This document shows positions 1-9,322 of a DNA stretch of 64,000 bases, piece after piece. This DNA comes from Actinomucor elegans (lineage: Eukaryota; Mucoromycota; Mucoromycetes; Mucorales; Mucoraceae): positions 1,798,001 to 1,862,000 of the forward strand of contig JAMSLZ010000006.1 of the NCBI GenBank assembly GCA_026027325.1, in the 5' to 3' direction. The notes under the pieces were generated by a model that was given only the letters and a program-made list of their open reading frames with translations, searched no databases and had not been told where the DNA came from. The position numbers and the translations under genes were made by a program. How positions within the stretch are numbered: position 1 is the stretch's first letter; each line of letters starts with the position of its first letter.

Positions 1-4
1 ATGG

Positions 5-937
5 ATGACAGTTGATAATCAAGATACGATTATGAGAGCAACACCAGATATGATCGACCTACTAGGTTGCAATCCTCAAGATCAACCCCTTTCTTCTGTC
101 TGGACGCCAGTAGACGATCAAATTGTATCTACATCTACACGTACACTTTGTATTTGTACGCACACTAACAATGACAATACCAAAACGATCATTTGTACCG
201 ACCTGACCGATCTCAATCAATTATACAACCAAAACCGTCTTGTTAATAATCACGATGGAGTGGCCATTTCTCGGTTAACCATGTATGGAACCATCGAAGC
301 CGTATTTCAATCCAGCCATACTCATCCACTCGCCATCGGTCAACCTATGATGCGCTATGTTCATTCAGATGATCTACAACAGTTTTGCGCTGGACTAAGT
401 GAGGCCACCAAATACGCTACCATTACACATTTCTCGGTCCGGTTGGTAAACGGCTCAAAAGAACAATGGACTGAATTCACTGTCATGACCATGGGTAGCA
501 AGGTGCTTTGTTTGATGAAGCCACTCGAAAAGTCGACTGTCATGCAAAGCAGCTATTGTAGCAAGATGCTCCGAGAAACAGTGACACACATACAAAACAA
601 GATTTGGTACGCCTTGGAAAATGGTTTAACCTTAGTAGCTCGTCATCTTGCTACGAGCTTGATATTGATGATTCAGACTGTATGGTGTCTTTGGCAGGAA
701 AACAAAGCAAATACTGGATGGTCTGGATTATTTGCTACATCTTCGCAATATGTATTGCGCAAAGTGGTGCAATGTACAAAGGAACGACCAGAGATTGATC
801 AAATGTGCCGCATTGTTAGTTGGGTTGGTATATCTCAAACAACTTCAAGATCATGGTTTGATCAAACTTTGGATAAAAGTTCTGAATGGTTACTAGCCAA
901 GACATTCTCTAATAACATGTACGATAATTTGGTTTAA
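5..937 (+). CDS. PAS-domain protein, 5' end uncertain (window edge)
   Basis: The frame is open from base 2, so the gene may start before the window; the first in-frame ATG is at 5, giving 310 residues. Residues about 8-25 (TIMRATPDMIDLLGC) match the start of a PAS fold as seen in fungal light, oxygen or redox sensor proteins. A second PAS-like segment lies at about 90-175, with the typical MMRYVHSDDLQQF stretch. The C-terminal 120 residues are Trp-rich, carry one hydrophobic stretch near residue 215, and match nothing I recognise. PAS domains bind ligands or partner proteins; no output domain (GATA zinc finger, kinase) is visible, so a White-collar-type transcription role cannot be claimed. 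The gene is convergent with COQ9, about 220 bases away. The PAS call is fairly safe; the start is not. Confidence 0.65.
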   Translation: MTVDNQDTIMRATPDMIDLLGCNPQDQPLSSVWTPVDDQIVSTSTRTLCICTHTNNDNTKTIICTDLTDLNQLYNQNRLVNNHDGVAISRLTMYGTIEAVFQSSHTHPLAIGQPMMRYVHSDDLQQFCAGLSEATKYATITHFSVRLVNGSKEQWTEFTVMTMGSKVLCLMKPLEKSTVMQSSYCSKMLRETVTHIQNKIWYALENGLTLVARHLATSLILMIQTVWCLWQENKANTGWSGLFATSSQYVLRKVVQCTKERPEIDQMCRIVSWVGISQTTSRSWFDQTLDKSSEWLLAKTFSNNMYDNLV

Positions 938-1156
938 TTCGCTATTATCAACCCCACATTATACCTTTTAACAACCCCTTTGTGCTTTTGCATACTTGTT
1001 TGTACATAATTTATATAATATATATTTCATTGTAAATACTACCTGGATGATAAACAATCAATAATAAAGTAGATGCTTATGTATTTACTACATTACTATT
1101 TAAAATCGACCTCCGCGCTATAATATGCTATTTAGTTACTCCCTATCACTATGATG

Positions 1157-1226
1157 CTATTGATAAAAACTTACATTAGCAAATGCACTCAACATGCTCT
1201 TTGCTCCAAAAGTTAACATGGTGCCC

Positions 1227-1257
<31 letters not shown>

Positions 1258-2253
1258 AGATACTAGCATGGTAGAACTATATTAACTTACTTGACGTGCA
1301 GAAGAGTCAACCCAAGCAGCTTGCTCTAATCTTCTTGACAAGAATCTTTCAGTTTCGGTATAATTAGGGCTCATATCTTGAGTCATGAATACATCAGCTG
1401 CACTATAAACAGCAGCTAATGACGCGCGTTTTGTATACCAGTTCATCTGCATATACGTTAGTACCATTCATATAGAAGTCATTGACATATGCTTACATCA
1501 GGGCTTCTATCACCAGCAAAATACCAAATATCATCTGCAATATCGCCTAGATGTTTTAAAGACATACCTACATTGGAAGGACGAGCCATGATAGCAAGTG
1601 CCTTTTCTCTATAATTCAATACACATTCTGTAATGATCATAAGATTCCTTTACCTCAGGCCATTTTTGAATATAAGGCTTGTTCATATCTAAACGAAGAG
1701 AAGTCAAGACTCGAACACGCTCGTTCATTGATAACCTAGATAGGATGCATTAACAAAAGAAGCTTCTAGCTAATTGTTGAGCATATTTTACCCTTCTAAT
1801 TCGCCCTTGACATATTTCTCTTTGATCAGCTGTACAAATGTTTGACGTTGATCGGCTAAATAGGCATCAATCAAACCCGCTTCTCCTCCGGGAAACATAC
1901 CATGGGCCACAGAAGGGTATCCCAAACTGCGAGCACCATGAACCAAACTCTCCATGGACCAGCCATATTGAGGTACAAATGGCAAGGTAGCATGAAGCAT
2001 TTCAACACGAGGATCTTCATAATGCTTTTGTTCAGAATGTTCGGGTTGCTTGGCTGGTTGAGGTCTTGTTTTGATAACAAGTCAATATCACTTTTTGTTT
2101 CAAAAGGAAAAAAAAAAAACACACTTACGTAGCAGTAGAGGCGTCTGACACCATAGTACGCACTGTAGGCATAAGACGCGCTGTACTAATTACACCGCGC
2201 ATAGCAGTTGTACGACGAATGGTATGGAAAATGAGAGGACGAATGGCAGACAT
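1157..2253 (-). CDS. COQ9: Ubiquinone biosynthesis protein COQ9, mitochondrial
   Basis: Six exons (2129-2253, 1792-2064, 1654-1735, 1497-1601, 1291-1446, 1157-1228) join into 270 codons without a stop. COQ9 is a lipid-binding matrix protein of the coenzyme Q synthome that presents substrate to COQ7. The product has the family core: LPFVPQYGWSMESL, then YPSVAHGMFPGG, then the DDIWYFAGDRSPD/MNWYTKRASL region split by an intron. The N-terminus (MSAIRPLIFHTIRRTT) is Arg-rich and free of acidic residues for about 35 residues, as expected of a mitochondrial presequence. The last intron contains an (AAT)n run. The final exon could be spliced differently at a GTAAGT just before its stop. Family identity is confident. 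Confidence 0.9.
1230..1256. repeat. (AAT)n microsatellite in the last COQ9 intron
   Basis: About eight ATA/AAT units lie directly next to the intron's 3' splice site on the minus strand. The repeat reads as TTA units on the coding strand, so it supplies the T-rich tract before the acceptor. Length variation here would alter intron length but not the protein. Confidence 0.85.
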
Positions 2254-3520
2254 GTCAGATACTACGGATAAAAAAGCGAAAAATTATCATTCCATGTTTT
2301 CAGTCAAGACAACTGCAAAGCGGTGATAAGCGGTGACTGCTTGCACAACATCCCAAACAATTGAAGAAGGTGTCTTTGTTATGAGAAGAGTACAGTACAA
2401 GTTGAACCATGGTTTATAGGTACAGAAAGAAAACTCAAGTAACGACTGTATCATTTGTGATAATTAGTTCAAGTCGAATCATTGGCATAGCATTGTTCTT
2501 TATCACTGCAAGAATTTGACAGGCTACCTACAAGTTGCCCTGGCATATAATATGGAGGAAACTCAGCACTAATTCTGAATCTGATTGGGCACCTGTGGCG
2601 AATAGATTTGAATCCATGTTTGTATGATATAGAGTGAGCTTCTGATGATTAATCGCTACCACATAAATTAGATAGGGATTCCCATAAATGTGACAGTGTA
2701 TTCTGAGTACAGAACGCTAAACCTGACGCAACATTTGATCTAGATCTATAAATTGATACCTCTAGCCTATATGAAATGCTTGTGATTTACTGTCCATCAC
2801 TAAATTATAATATACTCATTGAAATTTAGTCAAGTAATGAATCTGGTAGATTTTCTGCTTAGTTTTGGGCGGATAATACGAGCCAAGCATAATATCTGAC
2901 CAAGGTTTACCTAAATATATGGAGATGTTTGAAATGGAATGTTTTCTTAGAGTCCCAAAGTCGTACTCAGGGGGACTATCGTTTCACACTCCGCAATGCT
3001 TTAGAATTTAATTTCAGGTTATAAATGGCAACTCAAAGGCACAATGTATACATGGCGTCGGTCCAATAAAATTGAAACTATGCGGTATATAATGCTTGGA
3101 TTTATTGTATCTGTAAATGATTAAAAAAATCGACTTTATCAGCAATATCTCTATTATTCAGAGATTATATCAAATGAATGTTGTACCGGTCGATGCACAA
3201 TTGAATTCTACACAATTTTCATTACAATAATTTCTGCATATCAATGTTTTTATGGTATGAAAAGTGGATTAAAGATCCAAGGCAATTATTTTTTTTCAAT
3301 TATCTGAAGAATTCAGATTGAAGTTTTTTTTCGGATGGCTTGAATTATTGATGGCCAATCATAACCGCCTAAATGAACCTTGCCCGGCCCAGCCAGATTT
3401 CGGCTCGGAGTATGAAGGAGTTTTGGAGGAGACAGTGAAGAAGAAACCTCCAACTTGCAAACAGTTTAAAGATTCTCTCTTCTTGGACACAGCCTAACGA
3501 CCGGTTGCTAGATATTAAAA
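2254..3520. other. Intergenic region between COQ9 and the eL18 gene (divergent promoters)
   Basis: No open frame of note. The two genes are divergent, so both promoters lie here. A CCAAT box (3355-3359) sits about 160 bases before the eL18 start codon. Bases 2530-2990 are AT-rich and contain fragments such as TCTGACCAAGG that resemble the dispersed 80-base repeat family, but they are too eroded to call. Confidence 0.6.
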
Positions 3521-4331
3521 ATGGTAAACATGACAATCATAAAAGAGAAATCGTGGGATGTATATGAAATAGATAGATGGATGTATTTTAGACAGATTGA
3601 ATATTTGGATAAAAGGGAAAAAAAAAAAGGAGAGAGAATGGATTATTTTCATATATATTGGCGGGCGAGATTTCTCGATAATTTAAACAGAAATTAACAT
3701 GCTTTTTTTTAAATGACAGGGTATCGATCTTAAGAACCATCACGTCAAGAACTCCAACCGTACTGCTCCCAAGTCTGACAATGTCTACTTGGCCTTGCTC
3801 GTCAAGGTAAAAAAAAAAAAAAAAAAAAAACTCGAGAAATGAGTGAATTCAATGGCATTAACCGCTTCATAATAGCTTTACCGTTTCCTTGCTCGTCGTA
3901 CTGACGCCAACTTCAACAAGGTCGTCTTGAAGCGTCTCTTTATGTCTCGTGTCAACCGTCCTCCCGTCACTGTCTCTCGCGTTGTTAAGAACAACAAGGA
4001 AGGTAAGACTGTTGTCGTTGTTGGTTCCGTCACCGATGACTCCCGTCTCCTTGACCTCCCCAAGCTCTCTGTTGCTGCTCTTCACTTCACCAAGACCGCC
4101 AAGGCTCGTATCTTGAAGGCTGGTGGTGAAGTCTTGACCTTGGATCAATTGGCTCTCCGTGCTCCTACTGGTGCCAACACCATCCTCATCCGTGGTGCCA
4201 AGAACTCTCGTGAGTCCGTTAAGCACTTCGGTATGGGTCCCCACAAGAACAAGAAGCCTTATGTTCGTTCCAAGGGTCGTAAGTTCGAACGTGCTCGTGG
4301 TAAGCGTGCTTCTCGTGGTTTCAAGGTCTAA
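3521..4331 (+). CDS. RPL18: 60S ribosomal protein eL18 (RPL18)
   Basis: Three exons: 3521-3523, 3720-3806 and 3876-4331, 181 residues. The first coding exon is the ATG alone; the intron starts immediately after it (ATG|GTAAAC) and exon 2 continues GGTATCGATCTTAAG, giving [15 protein letters not shown], the standard eL18 N-terminus. The rest follows the family throughout: [43 protein letters not shown] and a C-terminus ending KRASRGFKV. eL18 is a structural protein of the large subunit. The second intron has a run of about 22 A. Codons are strongly biased to C-ending forms (GTC, CTC, ACC, AAG), typical of a very highly expressed gene; this bias also creates long antisense open frames that are not genes. 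Confidence 0.97.
3807..3830 (+). repeat. Poly-A tract in eL18 intron 2
   Basis: About 22 consecutive A follow the GT donor of the second intron. It is a simple homopolymer, expected to be length-variable. Confidence 0.85.
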
Positions 4332-4731
4332 ACAAATCAATCTTGTTTCTTTTTATTTCATTATTATAACAAAAGATAATAAACATCGATACAAATCAAA
4401 AGAAAAAGTTTGCTATATTGTTTTTGATATGAAAAGGATACGGTGTCATTGTATATTGCTCTTAGATACGGATAGGGACAACAATGAAATGGAGGGGAAC
4501 TACAGTAAGCCCTCAACAATTTAGCGCGATTGTGTATCGTCAATGGGTCTAATCGCTGATGTGGATACAACAAGTTTTATATAATTATTTTATGATGTTA
4601 TATGCTGACCGATGATACTTGTGCGTCTTAATATACTGTCTACAACATCACCATAATATCTCTGTAGAAGATATATTTACACCGGATTAAAAGTTGGTAT
4701 TGCTATTGGAAGTGCCTCTGCATTCCTTGAT

Positions 4732-4803
4732 AGATTCCGGTTTAATGTCGCATCCGATTATTAGCGCACGCTCAGAAGGAAGTGCTTCTCCTAGTAGAAT
4801 CTT
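4732..4803 (+). repeat. Dispersed ~80-base repeat family, copy 1
   Basis: Matches the family core from the GGTTTAATGTCGCATCCGAT segment through TTAGCGCACGCTCAGAAGG. The 5' AGATCT part is missing or eroded. Confidence 0.6.
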
Positions 4804-4896
4804 TGTTTGACTGTAATACAATGAGTATATCACACGTGAGGGATACGCTTTAAAATATATACATTTTAGGTAGCTAGATCTAATGATTTAGAGAAT

Positions 4897-4975
4897 AGAT
4901 CTCTCAATCAATTCAGATCAAATCTCGCGTCAGATTTCTAGAATAAACTACTGTCACCATTGCAGTGTTTGCATT
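4897..4975 (+). repeat. Dispersed ~80-base repeat family, copy 2
   Basis: Begins AGATCTCTCAATCAATTCAG, continues ATCAAATCTCGCGTCAGATT, and ends with an AATAAACTACTGTCACCATT segment equivalent to the AGCTGCTGTATCTATT end of better copies. Confidence 0.6.
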
Positions 4976-5588
4976 AGCGCAATGACTATGAGTATATCAT
5001 ACATCATTGATCAGTATTAAACTATTAATATTTCCAGTTAACTGGATCGAATGATATGCAGAGCTCTCAATCAACTCATAGGTATTACTGTATCTAGCTA
5101 GGATATTGGCTGAATTACAGTGAGCCCCCTTGTGCAAGGAATACAATACTTTTTATAGAGAAACAATACAAAAGAACATTAATTGGAAAGCAGAAAACTT
5201 CTATTAGTATAATCCAGGTACCATCTCCTGAAGGAAGAACAAATAGACATTCATTTTAGTAGCTAGTATATTAGCCATAGAGAATTCCTAACTAATATAT
5301 GTATCCAGATACTTGCTATGATCAGAAAAAAGAAATAATTGAAAACAATAATACTTGGATTCCACTTTATGTAATATAAATTATTCCTTCCCCCTTTTTT
5401 TTCAATCCACTAACTCAATCTTTCATCGTGCATTAATAAAAGGCTGCTTCTAGAGGCTCCTAGCTTGTGAAAACGACTCGTAACACCTCATTGAAGTTCT
5501 GCTTGCGCGAGGTGAGAGGATATATCAGGTACAAAGTAGGCCTCAGTTGATTAAAATCTGATTTTCCTTCTACATTACATGAAGATAG

Positions 5589-5668
5589 CGATCTCAGCCG
5601 ATCTCAGTTAAATGACACATCTGATTATTAACCCAAGCTCAGAATCAGCTGCTGCATCTGCTATAATC
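5589..5668 (+). repeat. Dispersed ~80-base repeat family, copy 3 (among the best preserved)
   Basis: Reads CGATCTCAGCCGATCTCAGT, then AAATGACACATCTGATTATT, then AACCCAAGCTCAGAATCAGC and TGCTGCATCTGCTATAATCC. It covers the whole family consensus without large gaps. Confidence 0.7.
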
Positions 5669-5900
5669 CCAGATGTATTTAATTGTTTTCTTTTAGTAGA
5701 GGGCATTAGTAATTAATAACTTTAACTGAATGTCGTGTTTCTAAACTCGTGTAAAACATGCATAACTATTGAATTAACAGTCAGTATATAACATTATAAA
5801 TTCACATGTCATTTTTTTTTATTATTAAAAAGAGTTTTCTTTTGTTTGGATAATATACAAAATCTTCTAAAGGGTAGAAAGTAGTAGCTTCAGTAGCTAT

Positions 5901-8073
5901 TTAACCTCTCAAAGCCTTCAACTTGGCAGCGGCATCAGGGAAATCCTTTGCAAAACGAGTTTGAGTCTTGGTAGCTTCAACATACGAAATAGCATGTTCG
6001 AGTTCAGCTTCAGTTCTGGCCAAATTGATAGCCATTTCATAATATTTAAGAGCTTCCTCAGGCTTACCTTGCTCCAAAAGAATTTGAGCAAGAGAAGCAA
6101 CAGCAGCATCACAAGCAGGATCAACCTCTAAAGCGCTTTCGCACAATTGAGTAGCTTCCTCAATATTACCCAATACTTGATACATTAACATAGCCTTATT
6201 GATATAAGGGAGGGGGTTCTTAGGATCCAAAGTCATGGCCTTGCCAAACATTTCAATAGCCTCAGGTAACTTTTGTTGATCGACCAAAAGCTCACCATAA
6301 TAGTTGTGGACATCTGTACTATTAGCAAACTTCTTCAAGGTGTTGTTGAAGGTAGACATAGAAGAAGAGATGGAGCCGAGTTTGTATTGAACTACACCGA
6401 GTTGAATGTGAGCATAGACAAAGGAATCATCCAACTTGATGCTTTCGCTATAATCTTTGGCAGCAGCATCATAGTTTCCACTGATGTAGTTGACTTGTCC
6501 TCTGTGGTAATAAATATCAGGATCACTAGGGTTGATGGCGACAGCATCTTCAAATTGCTTAAAGGTAGTTTCGACATCGCCTAAAATAAACATTTATCAA
6601 TAAGTCAATTTGCTTCCCTCCACCCAACCACTTGTCTTTTCTTTTTTACCTTGTTCCATATAGATACTAGAGCGCTTAATATAACTTTGAACATACTTAG
6701 GATCGGCTTCGATGGCCTTGTTAAAGTATGACAAAGCTTCAGTAGTGTTACCCTTCAAGAAAGCAAATGTACCCATCAAATTCATAGCATAAGCTTGATA
6801 AGCGCGAGAACAACCCAATTCAACAGCCTTCTCACAGGCTTCTAAAGCGCCGCTGTAATCCTTTTGCGCAATGGCACGGTATGCCTTTGCGTAGTAAGCA
6901 TCACCAGTTTCATCGTCAGGAATGCTAGCCAAATCTTGGACAACTATCAAATATTGAATTGATTGAATATCGAATCCATCCTTTTAAAGTATTTGGTATA
7001 GCTTACCAGGACGGAAAGAGTCGAGATAAGCGCTGACAAAGGTAGGTGAAGGCAAACGAGGCTTCTTTGTCTGATTAAATAATTTATTAGCATCTCTAGC
7101 CCCAATTGATATATGTCAACTAACAAACCTTCATGATTTCCTTTGCTCTATTTTCTGAGACAAGCTTCAAAACACGTTCCATGGCCTTGCTGGCAGCATC
7201 ATTTTTGAATGCATCGAGGATACAGACACAAGTAAAATCTATAGTCAGTTAGTATATATATTCATACTTGTCAAACTAATTTGGCGTTTACCATAGAGAG
7301 CATTCTCCAAATCACCCTTCTTTTCCAAAGCATGAGCACGTCTATTCAAAGCTTTAACATAAACGGGATCCAAGCGAAGAGCTTCGTTACAATCTTCAAT
7401 AACGCGATCGTTATAACCCAAGTTGGCATAACAAGCGGCACGGTTCGAGAAAAAGATAGGATCGGCCTTGTATTGAAGTGCCAAGGTGTATAATTCGGCA
7501 GCTTCTTCATAGGATTTACCACTGAACTTGGCATTACCCTTTGTCTTGAGAGACTGAGCAGCTTCAGCGCGTTGCTATTTAAAACAGAGCATTAGCATCA
7601 GATATAAACGCGTGATATGCTTTATTTTTACATCATCAGTCAAGGCAGCAACTTCAGCTTCGGTCAATGTAGCATAATCAAGAGCGGCAGAAGTTGTAGC
7701 GGTGGTTTCTGTCTTTACAGTTGTTGTAGTAGTAGTTTGTTCAGCAGGGGTGGAAGCAGTCTTTTCGGTAGAGGTAGTGGTTGAGGTAGTTTCAACCGAT
7801 CTCTTACCTATATGCACGCGTGTCAGTATACAATTAAATGATACTTTAACTAATGGATATATCACCTGCTTGTTCCTTCTTACTCTCGGGCTTCTTTTTT
7901 CCCTTTTTGCTACCAGAAGAAATATAATAAGCACCAGCACCTGCAAGGGTTAAACCAGCAACTAATGCGCAGTAGAACTTCCAGTCCTTGTCCTCAATAG
8001 ACTTTTTGATCTTTTCAAGGGTACTAGAAGGTACAGTCTCGACAGCTTTTTCGGTACTAGCGACAGGTGCCAT
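5901..8073 (-). CDS. TOM70: Mitochondrial import receptor TOM70-like TPR protein
   Basis: Seven exons (7866-8073, 7632-7807, 7292-7574, 7129-7238, 7017-7070, 6655-6943, 5901-6580) give exactly 599 residues, close to the roughly 610 usual for TOM70. Residues about 33-52 (FYCALVAGLTLAGAGAYYIS) form a single N-terminal membrane anchor, followed by a Lys-rich cytosolic flank and a Thr/Val-rich linker of about 50 residues. TPR repeats then fill the protein; the first (KTKGNAKFSGKSYEEAAELY...) has the clamp-type residues that bind the EEVD tail of Hsp70/Hsp90 in this family. The role is outer-membrane docking of chaperone-bound precursors, mainly carrier proteins. A CCAAT box and a TGACGTCA site lie about 190 bases upstream. 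Confident on family. Confidence 0.92.
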
Positions 8074-8261
8074 AATGTTATATAATTCAAGTAAATGAAG
8101 GAAAAAAAAAGGCTCGAAAACGGATTCCCGCCCGAGCAAATTTTATAGCTGTTTGCTTTCTCCTATTGGAACACCCCCTCCCCTTCGTCAAATGTCTTAT
8201 TTTCTCGGCCTAAAATATGGGCAAGTACCAGAACAAACTAACCCGAGATTTGAAATGGCGA

Positions 8262-8275
8262 CCAATGTGACGTCA
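8262..8275. promoter_or_regulatory. CCAAT box next to a CRE-type site (TGACGTCA) upstream of the TOM70-like gene
   Basis: CCAAT at 8262-8266 is followed two bases later by the perfect palindrome TGACGTCA at 8268-8275, about 190 bases upstream of the start codon. These match the binding sites of the CBF/NF-Y complex and of ATF/CREB-type bZIP factors. Function here is inferred from sequence only. Confidence 0.4.
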
Positions 8276-8704
8276 AACTGATTTTGTTTATTATAATACA
8301 TAGATAGACACTATATTGCAGTGCACCTTTACAAAATCCTGAGTTTTTTCGCCTTTTATTTTACTCATATACTCGGGGTTAATAAATCCATGTGATTTTT
8401 TAAATGTGTAAAATTTGAATACCAGTTCTAACTTCTCACATTGATATACATAGCCAACCATACATTTCATCAGATTTTACATTACAGAGCCTCTAAGAAA
8501 AGTCAAAATTAATCATGCAACTAAACATGAAGGATATATGATAAAAAGCGCACTATCAGATGTTTTGAATCTGGTCAAGATCTCGCAATCAATGGATATG
8601 CCCTACTCAACAGTAGCAAACTCGTGAAAAAATGGTCCTCCCCCCCAAAAAAAAAGCCAGATAGCGTAAACAATGTTCTTGATCAAAGACTATATTTACA
8701 GTAT

Positions 8705-8932
8705 TAAAAGAACAATTGGCCGAAAAAGAATTAAAGGATATCGCTGAAGCCACATTACAATTATTTTAATCGAACAATTATGCTCAAGGACTTGGAGATG
8801 CACTTACTAATTCTGAATTGTTCACCAGATCATTAAAAAATATTTTATGTCAAATCAGACATAAAAACGCATGATTTTATTATTCATCATGCTGAACTTG
8901 TAGAGACAATGACTAGACATTTAGAAGAGTGA
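8705..8932 (+). pseudogene. Possible decayed coding fragment, unknown
   Basis: After a splice-acceptor-like ATTTACAG, one frame reads KEQLAEKELKDIAEATLQLF, then a stop, then continues in the same frame (SNNYAQGLGDALTNSELF, TRSLKNILCQIRHKN). It then appears to move to another frame (HDFIIHHAELVETMTRHLEE). The composition is protein-like, but the frame is broken by stops and a shift. I do not recognise the family; it could be a relic of a host gene or of a transposon. Chance cannot be excluded. Confidence 0.25.
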
Positions 8933-9322
8933 TCCTCTCTACTGAAGCTTAAAAAGTAGACGTATTAACTCTTATTATGATTATACCTTGGGCCTAATGA
9001 CCACTTCGAAAAATCCATTGAATCAATCTGCCAGAGAACGGATTTTATACTCATAATCAATTTAGTTATGGCCAAAGTTCCGTTCTCAAACAATATTTAC
9101 TTTATCAGCATAGTAATTCATAGCTGTATTGGGACAGTATCAGGCTAGCTTCTTTATACCGATTATAACCTCCTCTTTTTCTTATGTTGACTTTTCATAA
9201 TCATAGACGTGTTCCGATTTTTATATATGCAACTAAATAACTGTATTGTTTTATACCCAAATAAGTACTATGTAACGAGAAAATAAAGCTTTTTAAGAGG
9301 CTAGATGTATTGAGCGCGTTTA

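Larger units (their letters stand above)
4332..5900. other. Convergent intergenic region, eL18 to TOM70-like gene, rich in repeat copies
   Basis: About 1.57 kb with no supported gene; the short open frames lack conserved features. It holds at least three recognisable copies of the 80-base repeat family (4732-4803, 4897-4975, 5589-5668) and a partial one near 5060-5130. Both flanking genes end here, so only their 3' ends and poly(A) signals are expected. Confidence 0.65.
8074..9322. other. Intergenic region upstream of TOM70-like gene and downstream of the GT8-GT64 gene
   Basis: About 1.25 kb. The right part of the TOM70 promoter (8074-8300) has CCAAT and CRE-type sites. Bases 8690-8960 contain an interrupted coding-like stretch listed separately. 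The remainder is AT-rich with no supported gene. Confidence 0.55.

Noticed and set aside
3867..4340. 157-codon minus-strand frame over the eL18 gene
   Set aside because: It is the antisense shadow of strongly biased codons (GTC, CTC, AAG) and gives a Thr/Leu/Glu-rich sequence with no domain.
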